DNA of 64,000 bases, taken from Hyphomicrobiales bacterium (GTDB lineage: Bacteria; Pseudomonadota; Alphaproteobacteria; Rhizobiales; Rhizobiaceae). A program made the translations under genes and the position numbers. Location: contig UBNV01000010.1 in the NCBI GenBank assembly GCA_900466945.1, forward strand, positions 62,001 to 126,000, given 5' to 3'. Below, in pieces: positions 43,462-59,581 of the stretch. Positions within the stretch are counted from its first letter, which is position 1. Every line of letters begins with the position of its first letter. The notes under the pieces are model-generated. The model did no database searches and was not told where the DNA came from. It saw nothing but the letters and a program-made list of their open reading frames with translations.

Positions 43462-44385
43462 CTATCCGACGGTCGCGGTGGCCAGGGGCATCGAGCGCAG
43501 CGCAATCGCTGCGGCCATCATGCCGCTGACATAAAGCCCGACGCCCACCGCCGAATACCAGACGGCTCTGCCTTCCGGATCACGGAGGAAACGCAGCATG
43601 CAGAGGACTTGGAGAACCAGGACAAGGCCGACCAGGGCCGCACCTGTCGTCAGGCCCGCCTGCGCCAGAAGCAGGATCACGCCGAGTTGCGTCGTCGCCA
43701 TGACCAGACAAGCGATCCGGGCCGCGTTGCTCGGACCATGCAACACCGGCAGGGTGTCGACGCCCATCTCGCGGTCGCCCTTGATCGACTTGAAATCGTT
43801 GAGCGTCAGAATGCCATGGGCTCCCAGACCGTAGAGGATCGCCACCATGACTGTCATTCCCGACGGGGCGTGACCGAGTGCTGCCGTTGCCGCCGTGATC
43901 CAGGGCAGTGTCTCGTAGCTCAGCCCGACGACGCCATTGCCGATCCAGCCGTTCTGTTTGAAACGGAAGGGTGGTGCGCTGTAACCCCAGGCCAGCGCGA
44001 GGCCCACCAGCGCGGCGCCGAAGACCAGCGGACCCAGCAGGGCGGCGACAGCCATGGAGAGAAAGGACATGCCGATGGCCACGAACAGCCCCCATTGGCC
44101 CGGCATCCGTCCCGAAGGTATGACACGATCCGGTTCGTTTATCGCATCCACATGCCGATCGAACCAATCGTTGACGGCCTGGCTGGTGCCACAGAGCAGC
44201 GGGCCGGCGAGGACGATGCCCAGGGCGATCGGAAGCCATCTTTCCCCCATGCCGGCGCCAGAGGCGACCGCGCCGCAGGCATAAGCCCACATCGGCGGAA
44301 ACCAAGTGATCGGCTTCAACAGCTGCAGGACCGCCGTAGGGGACGGATGCGAGGCCGCCGGAACATGGGAATGAGTTTGAGCCAT
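43462..44385 (-). CDS. bchG: Bacteriochlorophyll synthase (chlorophyll synthase family)
   Basis: A 307-residue membrane prenyltransferase of the UbiA family that attaches geranylgeranyl diphosphate to bacteriochlorophyllide. The allylic-diphosphate motif NDWFDRHVDAINEPDR is at residues 72-87, and a second acidic motif DFKSIKGDREMGVDTL is at about 207-222. First gene of the minus-strand block; a PpsR-type box lies 30-47 bp upstream. Confidence 0.95.
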   Translation of the reverse strand: MAQTHSHVPAASHPSPTAVLQLLKPITWFPPMWAYACGAVASGAGMGERWLPIALGIVLAGPLLCGTSQAVNDWFDRHVDAINEPDRVIPSGRMPGQWGLFVAIGMSFLSMAVAALLGPLVFGAALVGLALAWGYSAPPFRFKQNGWIGNGVVGLSYETLPWITAATAALGHAPSGMTVMVAILYGLGAHGILTLNDFKSIKGDREMGVDTLPVLHGPSNAARIACLVMATTQLGVILLLAQAGLTTGAALVGLVLVLQVLCMLRFLRDPEGRAVWYSAVGVGLYVSGMMAAAIALRSMPLATATVG

Positions 44386-44414
44386 GGGTGAAGGCTAAGC
44401 CGCACCCGGGAATG

Positions 44415-44432
44415 TGTCAACTTAAATTGACA
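44415..44432 (-). promoter_or_regulatory. PpsR-type box and promoter of bchG
   Basis: TGTCAACTTAAATTGACA is an exact TGT-N12-ACA palindrome between the ppsR stop and the bchG start. Read on the minus strand its end is TTGACA, a consensus -35; TAGCCT follows after 17 nt. Binding would occlude the -35. It matches the bchF upstream element at 16 of 18 positions in the same orientation. Confidence 0.7.
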
Positions 44433-44446
44433 GTTCTGTCTGTCGT

Positions 44447-45898
44447 TCAGTTGGGTTGCCCGGCGCCTGGACGGTAGTCTTCCAGACCATGCCGACGCAG
44501 CTTGATGTACAGGCTCTGGCGCGAGAGGCCGAGGATCTCTGCCGCATAGGCGCGGTTGTTGTTGGTGTGGTCGAGGGCGGCCTCGATGCAGATCTTCTCG
44601 ATCACGTCGAGAGATTCCCGAATGAGATCCTTCAAGGGGACCTTGCCGACGAGGGCCGAGAAACCTTCTGCCTGGTCGGGAACGCCAGGCGAAGGAATGG
44701 TCAGTCGCTCACCACTGTTTGACTGAGGAACCACGATGAGCTGGACCGTGTTGTTCAACAGATTGAGGCGGGCGGAGATGGTGACGGCGCTCTCGGCCGA
44801 GAGATTGTCGGTGAGCGTCGAGGTGAAGCCCCGAACGCAAGGTTCGTCGAGCAGGCGTGTGTACAAGACGCGAATATCGATTGCCGCACCACCGAACCAG
44901 GACGTGACATTGCGGCCGAGAACCTGGGTCAGAGATGGGGCATGGATCAAGTCGAGGAACAGCGTGTTTGCCGAAATAACCAGGCCGTTCATGTCAGTCT
45001 GGATGACCGCTTCCGGCAGATCGGCAAGCTCGATCGCTGCGCCGCCAACCGGTTTTTCCGTACGCTGCCGCTTCGTCTCCTGGTCCTGCTCGGATGGCCA
45101 GAGCGCAAGCAGCACATTGGTGATGCCGTTTTCTCGGTAGGACCGGATCGTTAGCGAGACGGTCGGTCCCTTCGCGATGCTGATGCCATCCAGATTGACC
45201 GGGTCCGGGCTGTGGCGAGCTTCGCTGATCGCATCTCCTAAGCGATCCCGGTCCTGCTTTCCGAAGAGGTCACGAATGGATTTGCCCGACAGGGGGGCGG
45301 AGGTCGAAGACAATAGGGAGGCCGCTGCCGGATTCGCATCCAGAATGGTCCGCCGTTCGCCATCCAGCATCACATAGGCGACGGTGGCCACCTTGAAGGC
45401 GGTCCGATAGCGGGTTTCGGCTTCCTTCAGCTCCCGATAATCCGCCTCCAGTTCCAGTTGGGTCTGGACGAGGCGCTGCTGGTCGTGCATCTGCTGGCGC
45501 AATTCGCGGCCGACCACGATCGTATAGGGAAAGTCTTTGGCGCTGTAGGCGGAGTATACGACCGGGAGGTCCGGCTTGCCTGCACATTTGTGGTTGACCT
45601 GATAGCCGCGCACAGGGTGGTGGTGGCTGCCCGCCGAGAGCATGGAATCGATCTTGGGCACCGACTCGATCGTGACGCAGTCCTGAAGGCGTTTGCCGAC
45701 CGTCTTTGCGAGATCGTAATCAGTCAGGTCCTTGCCGGCGATGTAGATCTGGGAGACGATGTCGTTGCGGTCCACCAGCATGACGACATCGGCGCCGAGG
45801 CTTACGAGAGAACCGATCGAATCGAGGTCGAGGGTCTTCAGCAGGCTGTCTGCAACTGCGAAGCCATCCGTACCACTATGACCGTTCAGGGGCTTCAT
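44447..45898 (-). CDS. ppsR: Photosynthesis gene repressor PpsR/CrtJ
   Basis: A 483-residue transcription factor repressing bch, crt and puf genes under oxygen. PAS-like domains cover roughly residues 20-130, 155-270 and 285-400. The C-terminus has a Fis-type HTH (NNNRAYAAEILGLSRQSLYIKLRRHGLED). A Cys just before it (EKICIEAALDH) is in the position of the redox-active Cys of known PpsR, and another Cys lies in DEPCVRGF. ATG 45898 overlaps the aerR stop by 4 bp. Likely binds the TGT-N12-ACA boxes listed here. Confidence 0.93.
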   Translation of the reverse strand: MKPLNGHSGTDGFAVADSLLKTLDLDSIGSLVSLGADVVMLVDRNDIVSQIYIAGKDLTDYDLAKTVGKRLQDCVTIESVPKIDSMLSAGSHHHPVRGYQVNHKCAGKPDLPVVYSAYSAKDFPYTIVVGRELRQQMHDQQRLVQTQLELEADYRELKEAETRYRTAFKVATVAYVMLDGERRTILDANPAAASLLSSTSAPLSGKSIRDLFGKQDRDRLGDAISEARHSPDPVNLDGISIAKGPTVSLTIRSYRENGITNVLLALWPSEQDQETKRQRTEKPVGGAAIELADLPEAVIQTDMNGLVISANTLFLDLIHAPSLTQVLGRNVTSWFGGAAIDIRVLYTRLLDEPCVRGFTSTLTDNLSAESAVTISARLNLLNNTVQLIVVPQSNSGERLTIPSPGVPDQAEGFSALVGKVPLKDLIRESLDVIEKICIEAALDHTNNNRAYAAEILGLSRQSLYIKLRRHGLEDYRPGAGQPN

Positions 45899-46848
45899 GG
45901 AGTGAGCCAATCGATACCGCCGGGTGAAACCACTGCCGTTTTGCCAGCGGCGCTGGCCTGTTGGCTGATTCTTTCTAATTCGTAATAACTGTCGCAGATC
46001 TTGACGGCGGAGTAAACGCTGTCACAGATGCAATCAATCCCCAAACCTACAAGAAAATCAATGGAATCCAGTGCGGCCGCGCCGCCGACGACGAGGGGTA
46101 TTCGCGACCCCTTGCGAAGCTTGCGGATATCCTGGACAAGGGTCTTGAACTCTTTCGCCAGTCTTACGTTGCTCCAACCAATGCAGGCGACGTCGGCGCC
46201 CTCGAGCGCGCGCGCGAGGGCGCCCGTCCTCGATGCTGCCGGCTCCAGGACCTGGCTCGACCAACCGAGGCTGTCGAAGAGCAGTCCGATGAGATGCGGC
46301 ATCAATGTGTGCTGTTCACCGTAAGGAGCCAGAATCAGCGCGCTCGGTGTATCGACGCTATGAGGTGAACCGCGAAGTTCCATCGACAAGGAGGTCGCCA
46401 TTTCCTGAAGGCGAGCGGTTCCTATGCTGACATCGATGAAATCGCATTCATCCGAGACCCAATCCTTGCCCAGCTTTCGGGCAATGGTCTCGAGGAAGAG
46501 AACCTTGACATAATTCGGCCGTCCCGGCGGCAGTTCGTGCTCAAGGAATGCTCTGAGAGATGCCGCGCGCGTGCGCGGGTTCAAGATCAGAAAACGAAAC
46601 TCTGCGAGCGCCTTCTCATACAGGCGATCGTGCTCCAAACCCCGGTCATAACGCGTCGACAGCTTTTCGGCCGTCATCGAAGCCACCGTTCCCTTAATCA
46701 GGCGTCGGAGTTTTTCTCCCTCGCTCTGGGTTAGGTATGTCCTCTTGCTATCGGCCGCAAGCCCTGGGAGGGGCTTAAACCCTTCCCGCCGCGAAGGTTT
46801 CCCGGTGTTTTGCGGATCATTCCCGTCTTGAAGCGAACCGTCCATCAT
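45895..46848 (-). CDS. aerR: Cobalamin-binding antirepressor AerR/PpaA
   Basis: A 317-residue protein, cotranscribed with ppsR, that in relatives binds B12 in light-dependent fashion and relieves PpsR/CrtJ repression. The C-terminal B12-binding domain shows APYGEQHTLMPHLIGLLFDSLGW (about residues 175-197, His as likely ligand), GADVACIGWSNVRLA and IPLVVGGAAAL. Starts at ATG 46848; GTG 46851 is adjacent. Divergent from bchF. Confidence 0.9.
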   Translation of the reverse strand: MMDGSLQDGNDPQNTGKPSRREGFKPLPGLAADSKRTYLTQSEGEKLRRLIKGTVASMTAEKLSTRYDRGLEHDRLYEKALAEFRFLILNPRTRAASLRAFLEHELPPGRPNYVKVLFLETIARKLGKDWVSDECDFIDVSIGTARLQEMATSLSMELRGSPHSVDTPSALILAPYGEQHTLMPHLIGLLFDSLGWSSQVLEPAASRTGALARALEGADVACIGWSNVRLAKEFKTLVQDIRKLRKGSRIPLVVGGAAALDSIDFLVGLGIDCICDSVYSAVKICDSYYELERISQQASAAGKTAVVSPGGIDWLTP

Positions 46849-46955
46849 CACGCGCCAAGCTCCCCGCCCGCGAAACGACCATTATGCGGCGTCGAGCGGA
46901 GACGTGCGAGGTTCCGTCGGACGAGCAAGAGGAGCATGAACTCAGTTTTCATTTC

Positions 46956-46989
46956 TGTAAATAAAAATATACGTCAATCTAAGTTGACA
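46956..46989 (+). promoter_or_regulatory. Two tandem PpsR-like boxes and promoter of bchF
   Basis: Two 18-bp near-matches overlap by 2 bp: TGT-N12-ACG at 46956-46973 and CGT-N12-ACA at 46972-46989, each with one mismatch to TGT-N12-ACA. The second contains the perfect -35 TTGACA (46984-46989), and TAGTCT at 47008-47013 may be the -10. The site lies in the 206-bp aerR-bchF gap and could regulate both directions. Confidence 0.6.
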
Positions 46990-47054
46990 CTTTGATCTTG
47001 AGGGGCGTAGTCTTTGCTCAATCCCGATTGCCCTTGGGAGGGACGGGAGAAGGG

Positions 47055-55128
<8,074 letters not shown>

Positions 55129-55135
55129 GGTTGTC

Positions 55136-55852
55136 ATGAGCCAGGCCGACTACATCAGACGCACCGGTGAAATCGAACACTACTTCGACCGTACGGCGCT
55201 GGATGCCTGGAAACGCTTGACCGGCGACCAACCGGTAAGCGGCATCCGCGCCACGGTGCGGAAAGGTCGTGAAGAGATGCGCGGCAAGCTTGCCTCTTGG
55301 CTCCCGGCGGACCTGACGGGCTGGCGGATCTTGGACGCAGGCTGCGGTTCCGGTGTTCTTTCCTTGGAACTCATCGCACGCGGCGCGGAAGTCGTTGGCA
55401 TCGATCTGTCGGCGCAGATGATCGCTCATGCCCGCCAGCGGGCACATGAGATTGAAGCTGCACACGGGCGCTTCAAGGGCTCGGTCACCTTCCACAGCGG
55501 CGACATGCTGGACCCCCGTCACGGACATTTCGATGCCGTGGTCGCGATGGACGTACTGATCCATTATCGGCCGACCGATGCCGTGCGTGTGCTCCACACG
55601 CTGGCCGAACGCACTTCGAGACAGATGATCTTCACGCTCGCTCCGGGCTCGCGTCTGCTGCGGGCCATGCTGGCTGCGGGCAAGGTTTTTCCACGCGGCA
55701 ACCGGGCGCCGGCGATCTATCCGGTCGATCCATCACGACTCATCGCCGAGATGATCGACCATCCGGAGTTTGCCCACTGGCAGGCAGCTCGCAGCCACAA
55801 GGTTGCCGTAGGCTTCTATACCTCGCAAGCCATGGAGGTGATCCGGTCATGA
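55136..55852 (+). CDS. bchM: Magnesium protoporphyrin IX methyltransferase
   Basis: A 238-residue SAM-dependent methyltransferase acting after Mg insertion, forming Mg-protoporphyrin monomethyl ester for AcsF. SAM motif I ILDAGCGSG is at residues 65-73, with FDAVVAMDVLIHYRP at about 135-149. ATG 55136 is 7 bp after bchL; the stop overlaps lhaA by 4 bp. Confidence 0.95.
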   Translation: MSQADYIRRTGEIEHYFDRTALDAWKRLTGDQPVSGIRATVRKGREEMRGKLASWLPADLTGWRILDAGCGSGVLSLELIARGAEVVGIDLSAQMIAHARQRAHEIEAAHGRFKGSVTFHSGDMLDPRHGHFDAVVAMDVLIHYRPTDAVRVLHTLAERTSRQMIFTLAPGSRLLRAMLAAGKVFPRGNRAPAIYPVDPSRLIAEMIDHPEFAHWQAARSHKVAVGFYTSQAMEVIRS

Positions 55853-57288
55853 CGATCGCTGCCGCCAACCGCAAAATGATCTCGTTCTGGCAGAAGCTCG
55901 GAACGCGCTTCATGCCGTTTGCGGATGCGGCGTCGGCCGAGATGCCGTTGTCGAGGCTGCTGCGTCTTTCGTTGTTCCAAGTTTCCGCCGGTTGCGTGCT
56001 TGTGCTCCTGACCGGCACACTGAACCGTGTGCTGATCGTCGAACTCGGCGTTTCCGTCGCGCTCGTCTCGGCGGTGGTCGCCATTCCGGTTCTGGCCGCT
56101 CCGCTGCGCCTGCTCTTCGGCTTCCGATCGGACACCTACAAATCGGTGCTTGGCTGGCGGCGCGTGCCCTATGTCTGGCTCGGCAGCCTGCTGCAATTCG
56201 GCGGCCTGGCGATCATGCCCTTTGCTCTTCTTCTCCTGCAATCGCAGACGCTTGGACCCGATTGGGCCGGGGCTGCAGGTGCAAGCCTTGCCTTCATTCT
56301 CACCGGCTTCGGCATGCATATGTCGCAGACGGCGGGCCTGGCACTCGCCAGCGATCTCGTGCCAGAGGAAAAGCGTCCGCGGGTCGTGGCACTGCTTTAT
56401 TTCATGCTGCTTACCGGCATGATCGGGGCCTCCAGCTTCTACAGCGTGTTTTTGGTCGATTTCTCCCCTAAGGTGCTGATCCAGGTCATCCAGGGCACGG
56501 CGCTACTCACCATCATCATCAATGTGATCGCGATCTGGAAGCAGGAAGCGCGGGATGTACGCCGCACCGCTGTTGACCGGGATCTGTCGAGCTTCTTCGA
56601 TGCCCTCGATGATTATCGCAGCGCGCCTGGCGTCATGCGTCTGCTGCTCGCCGTTGCCATCGGATCGGCTGCCTTCTCGATGCAGGATATCCTGCTTGAG
56701 CCCTATGGTGGCGAAATCCTCGGCCTCACCGTTGGGGAAACGACGCGCCTGACGGGGCTCTGGGCCTTCGGAACCATGGTCGGTTTTGCTTGGGCTGCAC
56801 ACAGCCTGCAGCATGGCGCGCAGATGTACCGAGTCGCGGCGCGGGGCCTGCTCATCGGCCTCGGGGCCTTTTGCGCCGTCATCTTCGCCTCGCCACTCGG
56901 TTTCAACGCGCTCTTTCATCTCGGTGCCTTCGGTATCGGTCTGGGCGGTGGGCTATTTGCCGTTGGCACCATGCTGGCCGCCATGGGTATTGCCGATCGC
57001 TCGGATAGCGGCCTTGTTGTCGGCGCCTGGGGTGCCGTGCAGGCGACCGCGATCGGCGCGAGCATGCTGGCTGGTGGCGTGATCAAGAACACGATCAATG
57101 CATTGGCGCTCAACGGCTCGCTGGGCGAGGCCATGATGACGCCGGCTGCTGGTTACCTCGTTGTCTATACCGTTGAAATCATTCTCCTCTTCTTGTGCCT
57201 GGCGGTCTTGGGTCCGCTTACCGGCCGGCGCTACCAGAGGGACTATCTGCACAACATGCGTTTTGGATTGGCGGAGCTGCCCGGCTGA
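55849..57288 (+). CDS. lhaA: LhaA/PucC family light-harvesting complex assembly protein
   Basis: A 479-residue 12-helix BCD-family MFS protein. Characteristic start LRLSLFQVSAGCVLVLLTGTLNRVLIVELGV (about residues 42-72), FRSDTYKSVLGWRRVPYVWLGSL, and SMQDILLEPYGGEILGLTVGETTRLTGLW (about 282-310). It is thought to aid LH1 antenna assembly. It lies between bchM and puhA, as in classic purple-bacterial clusters. Paralogue of the carrier at 42087. Confidence 0.94.
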   Translation: MTIAAANRKMISFWQKLGTRFMPFADAASAEMPLSRLLRLSLFQVSAGCVLVLLTGTLNRVLIVELGVSVALVSAVVAIPVLAAPLRLLFGFRSDTYKSVLGWRRVPYVWLGSLLQFGGLAIMPFALLLLQSQTLGPDWAGAAGASLAFILTGFGMHMSQTAGLALASDLVPEEKRPRVVALLYFMLLTGMIGASSFYSVFLVDFSPKVLIQVIQGTALLTIIINVIAIWKQEARDVRRTAVDRDLSSFFDALDDYRSAPGVMRLLLAVAIGSAAFSMQDILLEPYGGEILGLTVGETTRLTGLWAFGTMVGFAWAAHSLQHGAQMYRVAARGLLIGLGAFCAVIFASPLGFNALFHLGAFGIGLGGGLFAVGTMLAAMGIADRSDSGLVVGAWGAVQATAIGASMLAGGVIKNTINALALNGSLGEAMMTPAAGYLVVYTVEIILLFLCLAVLGPLTGRRYQRDYLHNMRFGLAELPG

Positions 57289-57324
57289 TGGCCGGCGGAA
57301 GCGCTCTACACGGGAGGGTCTGAT

Positions 57325-58104
57325 ATGACCGGGTCGCTGGTTGGGAATATCGATGTCGCACAAGTGGTGCTCTATGCGTTCTGGCTCTTTTTCGCGGGGC
57401 TGATCTGGTATCTGCGCCAGGAAGACCGCCGCGAGGGCTATCCGCTCGAAGAGGATGTCACGGGCCGCTACAACAAGAGCCCCTGGCTCTTCGTGCCACC
57501 AAAGAAGACCTTCCTCCTGCCGCACGGCCAGGGCATCAAGCAGGTTCCGGATTTCAAGCGCGACGAGCGCAAGTTCTCCAGCCGCCGCATCGCTCCGGCT
57601 CCCGGCTATCCGTCCGAACCGGTCGGCAATCCGCTGCTCGCCGGCATTGGGCCCGGCTCCTGGGCTGAGCGTTCCGACAAGCCTGACGTGACAGCTCATG
57701 GCGATGCGCGCATCGTGCCAATGCGCGTGGCTGATGGTTTCGGTCTCGCCGAAGGTGCCGTCGATCCGCGTGGTCTGGTTGTCCTCGGCTGCGACCGTCA
57801 GGTGGCGGGAACCGTCAGGGACATGTGGGTGGACCGTGCCGAACATCTGATCCGCTACTACGAGGTCGAGCTTGGTGAAGGCGGGCGCACGGTGCTTCTG
57901 CCCAACAACTTCGTCGTATTCCAGACCGGCCGCGGCAATGTCCGCCATCTCTACGTGCATGCAGTGACCGCTGCGCAGTTCGCGGATGTGCCTGCGACCG
58001 CTCGGCCCGAACTCGTGACCTTGCTTGAGGAAGACAAGATCGCCGCCTATTTCGGCGCCGGTCTCCTCTATGCGGATCGCTTTCGTCAGGAGCCACTGCT
58101 GTGA
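57325..58104 (+). CDS. puhA: Photosynthetic reaction centre H subunit
   Basis: A 259-residue subunit capping the L/M core. A single N-terminal helix (VVLYAFWLFFAGLIWYLRQEDRREGYPLE, residues about 11-39) leads to the cytoplasmic PRC-barrel domain with DLGWVDR-type region GTVRDMWVDRAEHLIRYYEVEL (about 159-180). ATG 57325 lies 36 bp after lhaA with GGGAGGGTCTGAT before it. Confirms a type II reaction centre in this organism. Confidence 0.96.
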   Translation: MTGSLVGNIDVAQVVLYAFWLFFAGLIWYLRQEDRREGYPLEEDVTGRYNKSPWLFVPPKKTFLLPHGQGIKQVPDFKRDERKFSSRRIAPAPGYPSEPVGNPLLAGIGPGSWAERSDKPDVTAHGDARIVPMRVADGFGLAEGAVDPRGLVVLGCDRQVAGTVRDMWVDRAEHLIRYYEVELGEGGRTVLLPNNFVVFQTGRGNVRHLYVHAVTAAQFADVPATARPELVTLLEEDKIAAYFGAGLLYADRFRQEPLL

Positions 58105-58775
58105 AACAGTTCGTCACACGAGAACATGAGATCGAGCCGCTGCCGGGCCTTCCCGGCGTGCCTCCGGTCGGTGAGGTCATCCTTTGGCAAGGGCGGCCAT
58201 CGTCTGCCCTCGTCGCCCGCCATCTGCTGAAAGTCCGCTGGATCGTCGGCTATTTCCTGATCCTTGCCGGCTGGGCGATCGCTGCCGGTCTTTCGGATGG
58301 CCACCCGGCGGGCGGCATCCTCTTCTCGATCGCCGTTTTAACGGCGCTGGCCGGTCTGCTGATCGGCATGATCGAGCTGTTTTCCTGGGCGGTGGAGAAG
58401 ACGACCCTCTACACGATCACCACGGAGCGCATCGTGATGCGCTTCGGTGTTGCGATCTCGATGACCCTCAATCTCCCCTTCCGACAGATCGACAGCGTGT
58501 CGCTCGCCCGGATCGGCGACAAGGCTGGTTTGATCGCGATCGCTTTGGTGCCGGAACAGCGCCTTTCCTGGCTCATCCAGTGGCCGCATGTGCGCGGCTT
58601 CCGCTTCGCCAAACCGGAGCCGAGCCTGATCTACCTGCCGGACGCGACAAAGGTGGCCAATGTGCTATCGGCTGCGATCGGACAGTATCGTGGCGCGCGC
58701 GCAGAGCAGCCACGGATCATCGTGCAAGAACCAGCCGGAAGTGCCATGCCGCCTTCCGTCGTCGCAGCCGAATAG
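58101..58775 (+). CDS. puhB: Photosynthetic complex assembly protein PuhB
   Basis: A 224-residue protein with membrane helices near residues 43-95 and a PH-like domain (TTERIVMRFGVAISMTLNLPFRQIDSVSLARIGDK). PuhB in Rhodobacter aids reaction-centre assembly. ATG 58101 overlaps puhA by 4 bp; puhC follows after 9 bp. Confidence 0.92.
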   Translation: MKQFVTREHEIEPLPGLPGVPPVGEVILWQGRPSSALVARHLLKVRWIVGYFLILAGWAIAAGLSDGHPAGGILFSIAVLTALAGLLIGMIELFSWAVEKTTLYTITTERIVMRFGVAISMTLNLPFRQIDSVSLARIGDKAGLIAIALVPEQRLSWLIQWPHVRGFRFAKPEPSLIYLPDATKVANVLSAAIGQYRGARAEQPRIIVQEPAGSAMPPSVVAAE

Positions 58776-58784
58776 GAGTGCGTC

Positions 58785-59279
58785 ATGGGATCGGCCTCGC
58801 ATCTCGGTTACTGGGCAGACCGCAAGGGCAAGACGCCTAATCGGGTCCCCCGTGGCTTGTTTTTCGGTCTTGTCGGTCTTCTCGCCTTTACGGCGGGCGC
58901 AATTCTCTTCGGCAAAACGACGGGGCTCGGTCTCGTCAAGCAGCAGCAGGCTGCACCGATCGCCATCCGCGACGTCATCATTACTCGCAGTTCGGCTGAC
59001 TTCGTCATCGTGACGGATGCTACGACTGGCCAGGAGATCGCAAGCTATGCTCCGCAGGCCGGTGGCTTCGTGCCCGGTTCGCTGCGCGCTTTCGAGCGCA
59101 TGCGTCAGGTCTCCAAGGTGCCGTTTGATACGCCCTACCGACTGATCAAGTGGGACGCCGGTGGAATCAGCCTGTCCGATACGGGAACCGGCGAACGGAT
59201 TTATCTCGATGCCTTTGGCCGCGACAACGTGGCCGCATTCGAAGCCCTTCTGGGCTCACAGGGAGGAGAAAGCCAATGA
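58785..59279 (+). CDS. puhC: Photosynthetic complex assembly protein PuhC
   Basis: A 164-residue membrane-anchored protein with one N-terminal helix (LFFGLVGLLAFTAGAILFG, residues about 26-44) and a periplasmic domain (DFVIVTDATTGQEIASYAPQAGGFVPGSLRAFER). PuhC assists assembly of the LH1-reaction centre complex. Its stop overlaps the next small gene by 4 bp. Confidence 0.9.
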   Translation: MGSASHLGYWADRKGKTPNRVPRGLFFGLVGLLAFTAGAILFGKTTGLGLVKQQQAAPIAIRDVIITRSSADFVIVTDATTGQEIASYAPQAGGFVPGSLRAFERMRQVSKVPFDTPYRLIKWDAGGISLSDTGTGERIYLDAFGRDNVAAFEALLGSQGGESQ

Positions 59280-59581
59280 ACCCGGTCTTTGCCTTGATGC
59301 GACGGAAGGAGACGGTCGATTGTACCGTCGAGATCAACAACACCTTCGAGGCGCTCGGTGCGCATTTGAGGTTCGACAACGGGGTGGTCGTCCATCCGGG
59401 TGATGAAGTGCTCGTGCACGGCGCCCCGGTCCAGATCCCCTATGGCTCCAGCCAGAATTTCCGCCGCAAGGCAACCATCACCCGGGCCGGCGCGCTGGAG
59501 CGGGCCTGGATCCGCGCCACCGGCGACCTGGATATGATGGAATTGTGCGAATTCAGCTTCACGGAGAGGGCACTGTCATGA
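59276..59581 (+). CDS. Conserved small protein between puhC and acsF, function unknown
   Basis: A 101-residue soluble protein with no signal or membrane helix (MNPVFALMRRKETVDCTVEI at the start, a basic segment SSQNFRRKATITRAGALERAWIRAT near residues 60-84, then acidic DLDMMELCEFSF). A gene of unknown function occupies this place in many alphaproteobacterial photosynthesis clusters. It overlaps puhC and acsF by 4 bp each, so it is tightly coupled and probably linked to reaction-centre assembly or the cyclase step. Confidence 0.8.
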   Translation: MNPVFALMRRKETVDCTVEINNTFEALGAHLRFDNGVVVHPGDEVLVHGAPVQIPYGSSQNFRRKATITRAGALERAWIRATGDLDMMELCEFSFTERALS

